Part shown: piece by piece, positions 9,899 through 23,055 of the stretch
Position numbering within the stretch: position 1 is the stretch's first letter
How the letters are laid out: every line of letters begins with the position of its first letter
Source of the DNA: Cristatella mucedo
Lineage: Eukaryota; Bryozoa; Phylactolaemata; Cristatellidae
DNA: 64,000 nucleotides
Direction of reading: 5' to 3'
Assembly: GCA_009760855.2 (NCBI GenBank)
Contig: WPIO01000092.1
Location: 736,001 to 800,000, forward strand
Position numbers and translations under genes: made by a program
The notes under the pieces: generated by a model
What the model was told of the DNA's origin: nothing
Seen by the model: the letters and a program-made list of their open reading frames with translations, nothing else
Database searches by the model: none

Positions 9899-11035
9899 TA
9901 TATTGATATATTGAATGAGCCACCGGGAGGAAGTAGTTCAATTGATAAGCAGCCGGATCAGCTCAGGACTTAAGGCAGCTGCAGATGGAGTCTGAATAAC
10001 AAGTACACGGGTGGTTTAAGATATAGAGGTACAGACAAGCTTACATATATAACTACATACACACTTGCACTCCCGCACGAACACAAGCCGACAAATTATA
10101 CGCGTATGAATAAAACTAAATATCATATGTATGTATGTATGTATATATAGACGAGAAATGATAGAGAGAGAGAGAGAGAGAGAGGAAAGGCGGCATGCGG
10201 ATCTAAACGTCATCCAGTACAGCACAGATGAATGCAAATGAGACTAGCACGAGGCCTTGCATTTCCGTTCGGCCAAACGAATTGCAGGCTCTAGTTAGTG
10301 AGCTATATAATTGAGAACAAGGAATTGATAGTGAAAGTGGTAATGCCCTACTTGGAGCGAATTTCAGTGTAGACAAAAATAAGCCAACAGGCTGAAAGTG
10401 AAAGTGAAGCAGTGAAGCAGGCTAGCAGTAGTGAAACTGCAGTTTCGTAGAATGTTTTAGGGTTCAGGTAGAGCATGCCGCCTTTCGCGTTACTTTAGCA
10501 ATAGCGTGTATTTTAAAGCTAAGTACTGTTAATTATAAAATGATGGCTGACTATCATACTGGCGATTGAATCAGCCAGTATGGGGAAATGTGAATGAAAG
10601 AAGCCATCTTAAATTGGATCTCTGAGAAACGCTCAACGCTGAAGCTCATTGGATTCACTTTGACGTCCACTCTTGAATTCTACTCGCAGGATATAGGCAA
10701 AGTGTTAGTACAGCGCTTACGATGCATAGCGAGGCGAGCCGTGAACTTGAAGGACTCTGTAGTCGAGGGTACCGAACGATGATCTCTATCTCAGCAGACC
10801 AGCGCTCTTCCAGCTCGTGATTGGTGGTTGCTCTATCCGATGACCTTTAGAGTATCTATCCGTGACCTATGGAGCTGTAATTTCTATCTCACTCCTGCAC
10901 AATACGTAGAAGAAACCTGCGAGCGCACGCTAGCAATACATTTTCTACTTCGCAGAAAAATTTACCGGGCCGTGAAAAGCGGTAACGTGACGTGTAACGT
11001 GACGAAAGTGGCATTTTAATTGTGCTTTTAAATAT
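9562..11035. other. Unassigned DNA
   Basis: 1.5 kb with (AT)n at 9859-9905 and (GA)n at 10163-10186. No gene recognised. Confidence 0.5.
9859..9905. repeat. (AT)n microsatellite
   Basis: About 40 bases of TA dinucleotide. Confidence 0.95.
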
Positions 11036-11700
11036 GTAATGTGTAATGTATCTCCGTCTGTAACTCCTCAAAATCAAATACACTATATGGGTGTTACGGA
11101 GGAGAGTTTTGTATAGCGCACTCACAGCCTAAGCGGCTTTCGGTACGCATTCGCTAGCCAACAGACTTCGTCTCACGCAACAAAGAGAAAGTGAGAAGCA
11201 TAGCTGAGTCGGGAGAGCAGTTGACGTAGTGAGTAGCATGGAAGTAGCAGCTCAGGACCGCTGAAAAGGATGAGCCATAGTCGGCAGTTGGAGAGTAGTT
11301 GTCGTTGCGTAAGAATTGTGGAAGCGAGTTCCACAGTCTAGGACCTGCAGAGCTAAAGCTTCTGTCGCCAACGGTCTTTAAGCAGAGGAAAGGAACAGCT
11401 AATTTATTGTCCACACAGGACCTGAGGGCGTGAAGAGGCTGAAACTAATGCAGCAGTTCAGCTAGGTACGAAGGAGCCAAGCCGTGGTGGGCCTTGTGGG
11501 TCAGCGTAAGAACTTTTCTCTGTATCCGTTGCTCAACCGGCATCCATCCTAGCTCTTTTAGCAAAGGCGACACGTGCTCAAACCGCAGGGACTTGAAGAC
11601 CAGCCTTGCAGTATGAGCGTTAATACTGCTACCGCTGTTCCTTACACGTATTTTTTTTAACATTTTGCGTCTTACATCCAACCCACATAATAAGCTCGGG
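11036..11700 (-). mobile_element. LINE family C 3' end (C-terminal ORF and 3' UTR)
   Basis: On the minus strand two frames read in order: ARLVFKSLRFEHVSPLLKEL and VLTLTHKAHHGLAPSYLAELL (11445-11681), then KTVGDRSFSSAGPRLWNSLPQFLR (11154-11414; key residues GDR-FS and WNSLP). This is the usual C-terminal order of L2/CR1-like ORF2. The 3' UTR then runs to a CATTA-rich end. A frameshift near 11430 separates the two frames. It is one of the better family C tails. Confidence 0.85.
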
Positions 11701-12105
11701 TCGATCAGGTCTATACGGAGCTAGTGCCTACCTTGCATATTTTACCAGCATTAATAAAATGCACTGATTTATTAGCTGATTTAACAGCCATTTGCATAAC
11801 CGCAGAAGGTGCAGATTACTAGCAAGCATCGCCAGGCGAAGCGCAAGTCACAAGACCCGACACAAGCTTCCTTCTTTTTAATGGCGTCTAGTCTAGGGGA
11901 TGAGCAACGTCAGGTCAGCGACAGTTATTTCCGCGTTTTGTTAGCACGCGAACTAAAGGCACAATCTCCTTAGGACTTGAGAGTGGGTTGGAGGCATAGT
12001 GAAACACAATATGATTTGAAGTATATTAGTAAAAAATCGGCATAAGCGTCCACTCAGCCAGCACTGGCCATCCAAGCTAAAAGGAGGGTCCCGTAAATTC
12101 AATTC
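11701..12105. other. Unassigned DNA
   Basis: Nothing recognised. Confidence 0.5.
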
Positions 12106-12109
12106 ATCA

Positions 12110-12695
12110 TTTTCAATGCAGCTGCCCGTCGTCTTTCGAAGCCTTTGCAAGCGTACCTCTTCCTTCTGAGCTCGACTTGCTCAAAATCGAGCAAGAAACT
12201 TGTTATTCAAGATTCTCTGCCAGGCTTACAATTTTTTCGCTCGCTCGCACCTCGCCATTCCCATACGACTTTCTTACTCCTCCAGAGTGTTCTCGCATCG
12301 CCCGCTTCTCTGCACGTACGCGTTTCGTTGTTCCACATGCTAAATTTAAATCGTATTGTGACGGATTCTGAAGGTCGCTTAGATCGAAGTTTGGAGCTGA
12401 TTGTCAACAGCTTAGCTAGCAAATCGCACCACTCCTGTCGGATTTTTAGTGGCCGCCTCTCAAGCACCGGGTCGACTTTAAGAGCCTCTCTTTCGCATTG
12501 GTTTATTGCAGCATTTGGTGGGTCTTTGGAATTCTTCCTTCATGTGTATGTACCTGGTTCCACCAAGCCTGCTGCTTACAGATAATACCACCAGTAATTT
12601 AGGAATGCTTCGTATACAGCATCTATAAGTGTCAAGAAAACGATTCAGTTCTCCGAGGGCACTATAAAGAGACATTATTATTATTATTATTTGGC
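12110..12695 (+). mobile_element. LINE family B 3' end, decayed
   Basis: Frame-shifted translation gives NAAARRLSKPL, ARNLLFKILCQAY, RFVVPHAKFKSYCD and HLVGL-type pieces in the order of an L2-like C-terminus. The 3' UTR ends in a weak version of the family A hairpin (cgagggcactata) and (ATT)n at 12674-12691. Divergence marks it as older than family A. Confidence 0.7.
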
Positions 12696-12879
12696 AAGCA
12701 GGTCGTTTCTGTCGCCTTTACCAGACTACCTATTCGACCATCTCGCTGCTTCCGTCGCTGCTCCGTCTCGCTGTCGCATAATCCGCATGTTTTTCTTGTA
12801 GTCTTCTCCTTGCCTACACAACTGATTAGAAATTTCGTGGTTATCACGGTAATCTCGCAATCTGTTTGCTATCGTCTGG

Positions 12880-13010
12880 CCTTCAGTTGCGAAGGCACTG
12901 CGACCCTATTTTAACATTTGCCACCACCTGAAATAGCAATTGCTTTGAAGGATTACCTGCTGCAGGACTCAAACCCCGTCCCGACCTGTGTCGTTGAGAG
13001 CAAGCATCTT
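12880..13010 (-). mobile_element. SINE1 relic
   Basis: On the minus strand there is a B-box-like GGTTTGAGTCCTGCAG and a downstream GGTGGCAA-type block in the arrangement of SINE1. The head is eroded. Confidence 0.5.
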
Positions 13011-15490
13011 ACTCTTACGGCTAAGAGTAACCGCTTCAAAGAAATGCAAAAACAGCTGAAATCCAACGGGACAGTTACATTTCCAAGCTTTAAGTTCGCG
13101 ACGAGTTTCCATCATTACAAAAATTATTTTAATTATATTAAAATCATTATTTGCTGTTTTTTTCAAATTGGTAACGGTTTTCAATATAATCTTTAAATTT
13201 AAAATGCTGGTAAAATCTCTCCAAAATTGCTAAAGGGTATATTTTGACGTTATTTGCAGCATGCTTTAGGTGTACAACAGTGGCAGTTGCCGCTACATCT
13301 CAACTTGCCTGCCGTCCGCCGCCAAATTACTTTCCTAATATGAGGACGTAGGTAAATTAGCAGCTCTTAAATTGCTTGCATTCCTCTGCTAACCAGCAAC
13401 TTATTGTTCCTGCTAATTAAACTACTTTGCTGAGACAGGATTCGTTTTGGGTCTTCATGCACGTCGACAAAGCAATTCAGAATGTGCTAATAATTGGGTG
13501 AGGCAAAGTTGGTAAGGCAAGCGATGGTACAAGCCACCTATGTTTGTGGTAAAATGCGTTCGAATATTCACGTTTTGGCATGCCCAAGAATTTTTCGCAC
13601 ATCCAACAGGCTAACTATTAGACTAAAGAGGATTTTGCAAAAACTTGCAAAGACTTTTTCAAATAATTACTCAGACTAGCTATAGGCACATTGTCGAGAG
13701 CTGGGCAAGGCACTGGCAATTCGGTAAACGGAGACGAGTTCTGACTTCTTAGACAATATAGGGCAGCATTTCTTTTACAAACGGAAAACTCGAGTGCCTA
13801 TGGCGAAGGTAAGTCTGAGCCTAGCGTGGAGTCTGTGCCAATGATTGTAATACTTTCCAGCAAGCAATTGCAATTGAATTCAAATGTTTTAGGAAAAGCA
13901 GGGTGAATGCAGGAATTTGGCTGACACCGAATGAAATCCTGTTGATTTAATGAGTAAATGCGTACGTAAAAGCACTCGTCCGCGCACCTGCAATCGTAAT
14001 CTGCCCTCTAAGGGAGAACGAAGCCACAGAGAGCGCTGCGGCGGCCGAGGACAGCCGTTGCGACGACGAGGAATGGGCCAGTCAGCCACTGCGGTTGCGA
14101 GACTTCAGAGAACTGCTACCCAGCTGTTGTAAGCTAAGCGTGCACTGTTGCCGCACAGGACGGTCCAGCTGCTGGAGCCAGGGAATTGTATGCCCGCCGG
14201 GCAGGCAGGCAGGCGGGCGGGCGGGCGGGCGGGCGAGCATTCGCACGAACCGCCTTCCTTGGGTCCCACTACTTGCGCTCCGGGCAGGCGTCAGCTGACA
14301 AGCTAGCTCACACTTGATGATTCGCTGTGGTATAGCGAGCCCTGATGCCGCTAGGCCCAACCCTGCTCGCCAGCAAGCTCCATCCTTGGTATGGTGCATT
14401 GCACCGTATCGCTAACTTGTCAGACACTGACTTACAGACAGCACGGCTGCAGCCTTTTCTTGTTTGCTGTCTTTCTCCGAGTCGGCGCCAACAGCAACCG
14501 TATCAGCAGTGGCGGCAGTGGCGGCAGCAGCCGACAGGCCGCCAGCGAAGCAGCAGCTGCCGTTCTTCGGACGCAGCACAGCACCGGACTGCTCCCACGC
14601 CTAATAGCTAGCAAGAGACTCCTGCGTTGCCACGAAGAAGCCGTTGCCGTCAGGTACGGGCGTTCAAACTGCTATGATATCCTATGATACCGTGATATAC
14701 TCGTATCGTACCGTGATATCGGATCGTCCCCTCCTTGCTCGCTTACCGATTTGCTGGCCATGGGTAGCCAAATCGTGGAGTGCCCCAGATCGCTAAAGCA
14801 GATTATAGGCACTGTTTTAATTCTCGGCATTGAAGATGAAGCTATAGATGCAGTTTACGACCTGCGTTACTGCCTCTTCGTAGAGGTTCGGCTCCTGGTG
14901 ATTGGTGGCAGTTAACAGTGTCTGACTTTATGTAAGATTACTGGCCATCGCATTTGACAACCCTGTCGCCGAATTCTGATCGAACAGCCTAGCGAAGTGG
15001 TAGGCCGCAGCTCCACTACTTTTGGACTAGGTCACCGAAATACTTTTCGTCGGAACTGAGTAATCCCCGTTGGCCAGCAGCAGCTTTGTCAATCGCCGAC
15101 AGATCACAGCAGAACGAGCCTTCGTTCAAAACAAATTTACAGAGGTGGATATGGATCACGCTAGAAACTTTATCTCGACTTCTGAATTCAGAGGGACGCA
15201 CATGCGGTCGGTGCTTTGGCATTCGCCGAGGAATGTCTAATTTGCAAACCCCCTTCGGGCCCCGTTAAACTTTGTATCAATGCAAATAGAATAGGAGCTC
15301 TGATTAGAAGCTGTCGGTGCGATCGCCAGCCAATTAGTTGCTGGGCTTTGGGCCTTTTCTCCTATAGCAAAATCTGGAGGAGCCTTGGAGGAGCTTCAAG
15401 AGACCTTCGTAGTAGAATCTGCATTTCGTAAGTTTGGCTGGCATATGCGCTTTGAGCGAAACAGGTATTTGTCAAGTTTCCCGTAGCATG
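13011..15490. other. Unassigned DNA
   Basis: 2.5 kb with scattered short open frames on both strands. A GC-rich (GGCA)n/(GGGC)n tract lies at 14200-14236, and short GATACCGTGATAT-type repeats lie near 14680-14730. No gene or transposon motif recognised. Confidence 0.5.
14200..14236. repeat. (GGCA)n/(GGGC)n tetranucleotide tract
   Basis: Three GGCA-type units followed by about five GGGC units. Confidence 0.9.
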
Positions 15491-15497
15491 TCCTGCA

Positions 15498-16130
15498 AAT
15501 ATGGCAGCTAGACTTGTCTGCCGTGAGCGTCGCAGTTGCCACATTACTCCACTTCTCGCCGACCTGCACTGGCTACCAGTCAAGCAACGGATTGACTTCA
15601 AGATTTTGCCGCTCACTTTTAGGTCCCTTCATTCTATGGCTCCAGCCTATCTGTCAGATATACTACCCCATCAGGCCAAGCATCGTACCACCCGCTTTTC
15701 GGAATCCAACAGTCTAGAAATACCTCATACAAACCTTAAATCCTTTGGAGACCGTGCATTCAGTTCGTATGCTCCCAAAGCCTGGAATTCCCTCCCGACC
15801 TGCGTCAGAACATCCCCTGACCTGACCACATTTAAAAGGAACTTAAAAACACACCTATTTAGGACAGCATTTAGTGGGTCCCTGTGATTCGTCCTTGATG
15901 TGCTTATGCGTGCTGACACTGTGCATGCTGCCACTAACCACATTTGCATGCTGACCCTGTGCATGTCACCCCTAACCGTATTATTCATTTCGTTTGTTTT
16001 TCAAGCATGATTTTACTTACCATTCAATTGCATTTCCCTTTGCAGCAAATGTAAAGCGCCTAGAGAGAGATTAAGTTCTCTGAGGGCGCTTTATTAAGTG
16101 AATTATTATTATTATATTATTATTATTAAA
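15498..16130 (+). mobile_element. LINE family A, 5'-truncated 3' end
   Basis: The open frame 15501-15887 (128 codons) is the C-terminal part of the family A ORF: RLVCRERRSCHITPLLADLHWLPV (start shown, key residues CH, DLHWLPV), then GDRAFSSYAPKAWNSLP and a terminal AFSGSL. The 3' UTR, hairpin (16050-16095) and (ATT)n tail follow. It reads like the C-terminus at 56790-57175 and is the least decayed truncated copy. Confidence 0.92.
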
Positions 16131-16810
16131 TAGAAGTAGAAAGGACACATGTATCGCCGAGATTATGTTCCAGTTCAATGGTGTCTCAGAAGCGGCCTTA
16201 ATCGTACCTCTGCTAGCCTGATGCGACTGGACAGCATTGGCCTCTGGTCTAACGTGCTTTTGGCTTTTGCTAATGTTTGAGCCCTCAACAGATAGCGCTA
16301 GGCGATAAGCCGAAGACAGGCGTGCTACATTTCAGCCGAACCAGCACGAACGGTGGCGTCTGTACGGGTCGACATTTACCCTCATGTAGGGAAACTTGAT
16401 TAAGAAGCCCATCTGCTGGGAACGGTACTTTCAGCGCTGTAAAGAATTAGTCGTGGCCCAGATCCGGATTAGAATTTCCAAGCCTTGCAGCCGGTTGCTT
16501 CCGATCTCGCTGGACGCGTGGGCGCCCATGGCAGCTTCGTTCCAGCGGTTCCACGGCTGAAATTCTTCTTATTCGCTGGGTACCATTTGCAGAGCAAGAG
16601 AGATTCCACAGATTTCGCCACTGCAGCTTCTTCTTCTTCTTCCCCTTCGAGCATTCGAGCCCGGTGTCAAGCGGACTTGAGGCCAGCCGAACTCGATGGG
16701 AGAAGACTACCAATCGGCTTCAGAGGTGGCGCTGCCGCAGGAAGCCGCCGCCGCGATGAACTCGGTGACCAGCGGCGCCGGTTTCTTCATGCCTGAGCTT
16801 GATAATTCCA
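16131..16810. other. Unassigned DNA
   Basis: No recognised element. Open frames of up to 103 codons overlap on both strands at 16450-16800 with no family motifs. Confidence 0.5.
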
Positions 16811-16814
16811 CCCC

Positions 16815-18065
16815 CCCTGTCTGGCAAAGATTCTTGAAAACAATATTGCCGTTGTGCAGCTCGTTGCGCATGATGAGTAGAATAAATCTTCAGAATGTTT
16901 TTAGTCTGCATTCAGGCGAGGTAACTCTACTAAAACCTCTTTCCTCAACGTAACCAACGATGAAATCCTAGGCAGCAACGATTACCACAATGTCACTGCC
17001 CTGGCCCTGCTGGACCTCTCGGCTGCCTGCGACACTATTGATCATGATATTTTACTTGAATGAAGATTGGTCTGACAGACGTGACATTGTTGTACTTCAA
17101 ATCTTAATTTCCGATCATATTCGATCCGTGTCCTATAAAGGTCAGGGGTCCCACGGAATCTGCTGTCACTTAAATGCTGACGACATTTAACTGCATTTAT
17201 CTTTTAAATCAACGGAACCTGCTGCAGTGCCTGATCAACTGAAGGATTGCAGACATTCGATCCAGGATGACGACAAATTATCTTAAGTTAGTGACAATAA
17301 AACGAAAGTGCTACTCATCTGACACCCCAAGCCAGCGACTGGATTGGAAAACGCTTCTCTTACTATTGATGGAATTGATGTGTAAAAGTCATATTGAGCT
17401 CTGAATTTAGGTGTGGTCTTTTACAACTGCTTAAATTTCGAAAGCAATGGCATAAAGCAACATAAAACAACATAAAGGAAACATTAACAGGAAAACATTA
17501 AGGAAGGCTAGCACTTTCAGCTAGCTGCGAGGCCTGGTCCTTATCTTAGGTTAGGAACTGTCTACCACGGTTTCTTGCAAACAATTACTATCTCCCGGGC
17601 TCTGTATCCTCTAGGTTATTGCAATTCCAGTTTGGCCGGGCTACTAAAAAAGGTATGGGGCCACTGAAGCTGGTGAGGACTATAGCATTAAAACTAATTA
17701 TCTAATTCCAGAGGTTCAGCTACAAATCTTCTTTGCTGAAGGGGCTTCGATTGATCCCGGTTGGTCATCAAATCCATCGTAAAACTCTTACACAGACCTC
17801 AAAAGCCAGCCATGGCTTGGCTCATTCATGCCTGGCTGAACTACTGCATCAATCTGCTTCATCGTGCCCTCAAGTCCTCTATGGATAATCAATTAGCTAT
17901 GCTCATCTTCGGCTTAAAGACCATTGGCGACTAAAGTTTGTGCTGCGCACGTCTTAGACTGCGAAATTCACTTTTACAGCTCGTATGCAACGTCATCTTC
18001 AATACTGGTGCCGACTATTGTGTATCCTTCCCAGTCATCCTGAGCTTCTACTACCTTGCTTTCTT
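16815..18065 (+). mobile_element. LINE family C, RT to C-terminus, heavily decayed
   Basis: Starts in the FL-KILE block and passes through ALALLDLSAACDTIDHDI (about 17005-17055), an internally deleted YADD region, the NLGVVF block and the LTHKA...AELLH-like segment. It ends in the C-terminal segment near 18065. Many stops and frameshifts. Confidence 0.78.
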
Positions 18066-18221
18066 AGGACCCGTAAGTTTAAAGTGCTGTTAACCACTCG
18101 TTGCAGTAGTAGCTCAATCACCGTGCCCCAGCAAGATGTCAACAGTCGAACGGCTACAGTTACTAAGGTTCAATTTGAATTCGAAGGGGCAGCGTGTGCC
18201 GGGCCGGCTACGTTGCGACGA

Positions 18222-18293
18222 GAATAACAATAATAATGCACTTGATAAAGCGCCCTCAGAGAACTCAATCTCTTCCTAGGCGCTTTACATTTG
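18222..18293 (-). mobile_element. LINE family A 3' tail, short insertion
   Basis: Only the (ATT)n-like end and the hairpin (gataaagcgccctcagag ... ggcgctttac). An extremely 5'-truncated copy lying directly before the next family C element. Confidence 0.85.
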
Positions 18294-18299
18294 AATGCG

Positions 18300-20730
18300 A
18301 GCCACTTAGTCGGCATCACTCAGCTATTGGACAGTCTCTTAAAATCCGCCTTTTAAATGTCAGCTGGCTAAAAAATAAGGGTTGCTTATCTGCGAACAGG
18401 CTGTCTAGGAGAAGCGAGATACATTTATGCTGACCGAAACGTGAATTACGCACTGCTCTGGTAGCTGTATACCTGAGACCACACCCACGGTTTCTCATGT
18501 TTTCAGTCTATGCGATCTGACAAGGTTAAAGCAGTAACTGCTATTGTTGTTCGTGTATTGTTTGGCCATAATACCCACGGTTTTTTACATGGGCGGGCCA
18601 TCGTTTGAATCAGTTGCAATCAGGTCCTCATCCAAGACGATGCCTCTCACTGTTGGAATATACCGACCTCTTTCTGGCTGTCTAAGCTTGTGTATATACG
18701 AGTTTGCGGAGTTCCTCAATAGAATATTTTTGTGTGGCAGGCCGCTACTGATTGCACGATACTTCAAAATTCACGTTGTCAAGTCCGCTCATTTCTTGAC
18801 GGTCTAGAGAACTTACGTTTGGTCCAACCCTTAATCATACCACTCCCGTCGGTGGCCACACCCCGGACCTAGCTATGTCTAAGGATGTGTGCCCACTGAA
18901 ATTTGTGTCTGCCCTCTGACCCTCTCGGATCATTGCTCAGTCTCATTTACTGTTCCTGCTCAGTTGCACGTACAGGTTAAAGTCGAGATTATCCAGCAAC
19001 GAAACTTAAGACACATTGGCCTAGACAAAATTGGAAATTTGCATATGAGGCAGGTCTTCTTGATTTGCACCCAGACTCGACCGCCAGCCTAGATAATTTC
19101 GCTAATGCAGTGAACGCGAAACTTCGTAGTGCTCTTGACGAGCATACTCCCGTACATTTGCTCTATGTACAGATTCATTGAAAATCCTTTTAATTTACAA
19201 AAAGTCCTCAATATATGCATTCTTTAAGCACAAGCTTTAACGCCGTTTTAAGAAGTCTGGGTCTGATGAACATCTATTAAATATAAAATACTCCATTCAA
19301 GTCTGCATCCGCTATTGCTGAAAAGCCAGGGCTTCTTTGTCACTTGAAAACTGAAGTCCTGCCAGTCAGACCAAAAACAGATTTATAAGACGTAAGCAAT
19401 TTGCTGGTCAATTCTTAGAAGCCTCACTCCCCACATATTAGCGACTAGGCCGACACGTTTTCAGCCTTTTTAACTGAAAGAATTGTGCCCATTTAGGCCT
19501 CCATAAAGCACCTGAGACCTTCCATATAAGATTTTCCGAAGTTTCTGCATGGGATGTGGCTACCTCAATAAGGTCTAGTAAAAAAGAGCTCGTCTTTGGA
19601 AGTGTGGCCAACTTAATAAGGTCTAGTAAAAAATAGCTCGTCTCCTGAAGACCGTCATCCATGTGGTCTTCACTGGCAGGAAAACGTAACCCAGCCATGA
19701 CCAAAATTCTTACTGCTTCTCTTGAAAAAAGGGATGGTACCCAAGTAATTAAAACCGGCCATCGTTATTCCGATACTTACACAGCCTGGACTAGATAGAG
19801 GTCCTTGCGAACTATCACCCAGTTTTCCTTCTACATTTTTTGGTCAAATAATCTCACAAAAGTGTTGCTGATCAGCTGGTGGCAAAAAGCAAGAACATTC
19901 AGAAAAATTTCAATCATGGTTCAAGTGGCAGCACTCCACTGAAACTGCTCTCCTCCGTGTTACCAATTACATCCTACGCAGCAACGATGACAGGAATGTC
20001 ACTGCCCTAGTGCTGCTCAATCTGTCAGCTACCTTCGACGCTATTGATCGCAAAATCCTACAAGAACGGTTGAGAACAACGGACGTTCTGGAAGATGAGG
20101 TAATGGCATGATTTAATTCTTACTCGTCCGATCATGTTCAATGCGTGTCGTGTGGGAGTCAGCTTCATCCGCCATACCAGTCACCTGCAGAGTCCCTTAC
20201 GGGTCAGTTATCGGTTCGTTGCTGTTCTCCATTTACATTCAACTACTGTGAAAAGTGATTAAGGCCCATGGAATAGGACATCAATTTTTTGCTGACGATA
20301 CTCAGTTGTATTTGCTATTTAAACTATCGGAATCTGCTGCAGTGACTGATAAGCTGAATGCATGCCTTGAAGACACTCGATCCTAGATGTTGGCTAATTT
20401 CCTTAAACTAAGCTACGACAAAACGGAACTGTAGCTCATAGGGCACCCCAAGCGTGTGGCTGGAGTAGTAGGCTTTGCTCTTCTAATCGGTGATGCTGTT
20501 GCACGACGATAAACATATTCTCGGAATTTAGGCGTCGTCTTCGACATCTGCCTGAATTTTGAAAGCTTCGTTAAAAAGACAGCTTCTTCAGCTAGCCATT
20601 ACGTCCGATCCCTATCTAAGATTAGCAGCTGTCTTCGTGGCGGCTTGCAAGAAATATAACTAGCTCCTTAGTTCTGTCTCGGCTTGACTATTTTAACTCC
20701 CTTTTGGTTGGACTATCAAAATCACCCGCT
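18300..20730 (+). mobile_element. LINE family C, near-complete but inactive
   Basis: The longest family C element. The N-terminal endonuclease is recognisable from LLNVSWLKNKG (18350-18385), IHLC-PKRE (TE.W-like position), GIYRPLSGC (18655-18685) and a DHCSVSFTVP block (about 18920). A linker follows, then the RT start (19740-19960), VLLNLSATFDAIDRKIL (20010-20060), FFADDTQLYLLF-like residues (20287-20325, read as FFADDTQL) and the post-RT NLGVVFDICLNF block. It ends at about 20730 before the 3' UTR. Stops and frameshifts occur throughout. Confidence 0.82.
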
Positions 20731-20774
20731 ATATAATTAACAACAGTATTCATTTAATTACGTTCTTATTTCTT

Positions 20775-21665
20775 ATTCAGACAACCTAATCTCTTTCTAA
20801 AACATTGCATATTCTGTGAAGGAAGCATGCTATAATGGCTAGTGGTAGCGAGCTCATTGTCAACAAGCATAACGTGGTTAGGGGGTAACATGCACAGCGT
20901 CAGCATGCAAGTGTGGTTAGTGGCAGCATGCATGGTGTCAGCAAGCAGAAGTCCGCAAAGAACAAATCACACGGACCCACTAAATGCTGTGATAAATAAT
21001 GCGTTTTTAGTTTTTTCTAAATATAGTCCAGTCAGGAGATGTCGTGACGCAAGTCGAGAGTGAGTTCCAAGCTTTAGGAGCGTCGAACTAAAACCGCGGT
21101 GTCCAAAGGATTTGAGGTTTGTGCTAGGTATAGGTAAACAGTTGGATTCCGAAAAACCATCGATAAGATGCTTAGCCAGATGGGGGAGTAGATCTGATAG
21201 GTAGGCTGGAGCCAAAGGGTGAAGGGACCTAAAAGTGAGCGACAAAAACTTGAAGTCGATGCATTATTTGACTAGGAGCCAGTGCAGGTCGGCGAGAAGT
21301 GGTGTGATGTGGCAACTTCGACGCTCACGACAGACAAGCCTAGCTGAAGAATTTTGCACCAGCTGTATGCGCCTGATTGCACAGGCTGGTAGACCAGGAA
21401 GCAGTGAGTTACAGAAGTCAAGACGGGACGTCGAAAATGCACGGACTAATTTAGATGTGGTATTCCTATCTAAACAAGCCCGAATTTTAGCAAAGTTATG
21501 TAGCTGAAAGTAGGCAGACTTGATTGTGGAGCTGTTGTGGTCGTCTAACGAAAGGTCACTTTGGAACACGACACCTAGATTTCGTGCACATTCAAGAGGA
21601 GAAATGCTGCAGAGCCGATTTTGAGCGCCAGCCTTTCCAATTTGAATTTGGAAGTTGAGGGGCAG
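20775..21665 (-). mobile_element. LINE family A, 5'-truncated
   Basis: Two minus-strand open frames (20967-21245, 21264-21569) carry the C-terminal blocks LAPAYLSDLLPH, DLHWLLVK, DFCNSLLPGLPACAIRR and SAYFQLHNFAKIRACLD in reverse order along the plus strand. The hairpin tail is degraded (about 20775-20815). It is of intermediate age. Confidence 0.88.
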
Positions 21666-21770
21666 CTTGAACGGGAGCCGCTGTAGGTCAGCACAACTGC
21701 TTCATCCGTCTATTTCAGAGGTCATGAGTGTATATCCTTGGGAGAAAAAAGGAAGAGTGATTGTCAGCTG

Positions 21771-21868
21771 ATTCAACGATGGCTATTATATTATATATTA
21801 TTCAACGATGGCTATTATATTATATATTATTCAACGATGGCCATTATATTATATATTATTCAACGATG
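21771..21868. repeat. 29-bp tandem repeat, about 3.4 copies
   Basis: Units at 21771-21799, 21800-21828 and 21829-21857 plus a partial fourth, with one substitution in the third copy. Each contains attcaacgatggctatta. The last unit runs directly into the SINE1 relic. Confidence 0.95.
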
Positions 21869-21960
21869 GCTATTACCACCGCTTGCTGTGGGCAATGCGG
21901 AATTGCTTGCTGCATGACTCGAACCTACTGCCCGGGTCGTGGAGCTTAAGAAAGCCTTTA
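21865..21960 (-). mobile_element. SINE1 fragment
   Basis: Matches the SINE1 body (ctattaccaccgcttgctg) and a B-box-like GGTTCGAGTCATGCAG on the minus strand. The A-box end is missing. Confidence 0.7.
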
Positions 21961-23055
21961 CAAACCCTCTCCAACCCCGCTAAAGACTGTACATATCTTT
22001 TAAGAAGAGTAAGTGCCTTGGCAAACAAGAAGTTCCGCACAAGACATTGTCTTGTCCTCATTGACGGCGGAAGGCACTAAAATGGCCAGTGTAGCACACG
22101 ATCGATAAGGTGTCACGCACCGAATGTTTGAAATAACTGACTGCACACAATGGCTTGACTCGGTAAACTTGCGAATATCCCTGGATGGCAGGGGATAATG
22201 TTTCTCGGAGCTTTATCAGGCAGCAAAAGAGTGCTACGGCAGCCGATGGCTAATAATCGCCTGCTCTTTTCACTCTGGCTCCAACGTGACCACGTAATGG
22301 TCGATGAACAAGACATATGTGCATGACAAAGTTCGCATACTGAAATGAGATGTCAGCGATGAATTAAAAAGCCAGGTGCCATGAAAAGAGCTCTTTGCTG
22401 AGCCCTCGGGTGAGTTAGCTTCTCTTCGACGAAAGCGAAGTTGGCGGGTCTAGGAGGAGGTGGGTGGGTTGGGTGGTTGTGTGCTCTTGGAGTGATTGAC
22501 TTACTAACTTGATAGGCATACACAGCGCATGGCTACGGTCGGCATTTCTGATGCGATCATGATGACTCCGGGAATGCAAATATCGGGAGTCACACTTTGA
22601 TGAAAGAGATATAGAGCCGCTATACATGAACCGCAGCTACCTGCTATGCCTTGAATGGGGGGGGGGGCTCAAAGAGACTTTCTCCTCACTGAGCTTCGAA
22701 ACCGAATACTGAAACCGAAACCGAATACTTCGAAACCGAAACTGAATAGAAATGCCGCGCGAAAATTGTAGTGTCTTTTTAAACTGAGGTAATATTTGTT
22801 GGAATAAAATATTGCTCTTTAACGTGTGTATGACAGTAATAAAAAAATGCAACCCTAGAGTTTCCGTCAGCCCTCAAATTTGCTGCTCCAGCAGCTGTTG
22901 CTTCCCCGTCCAGGTTTCGGGGCGTGCTGTTATATTCAGTAGGATTTCAAATATCAGACCGAATAGCTTTCCTTGTATATTAATTAATAATTTTACAAAT
23001 TATTATTATGGTAATAAAAATGACACATGCATAGAGTTTTAATGGAACTACCTTT
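21961..23055. other. Unassigned DNA
   Basis: 1.1 kb without a recognised gene. It holds a run of ten G at about 22658-22667 and a short local repeat of cgaaaccgaatact (22697-22745). Confidence 0.5.

Noticed and set aside
21771-21868. CRISPR array
   Set aside because: Head-to-tail 29-bp units with no unique spacers, in animal DNA.
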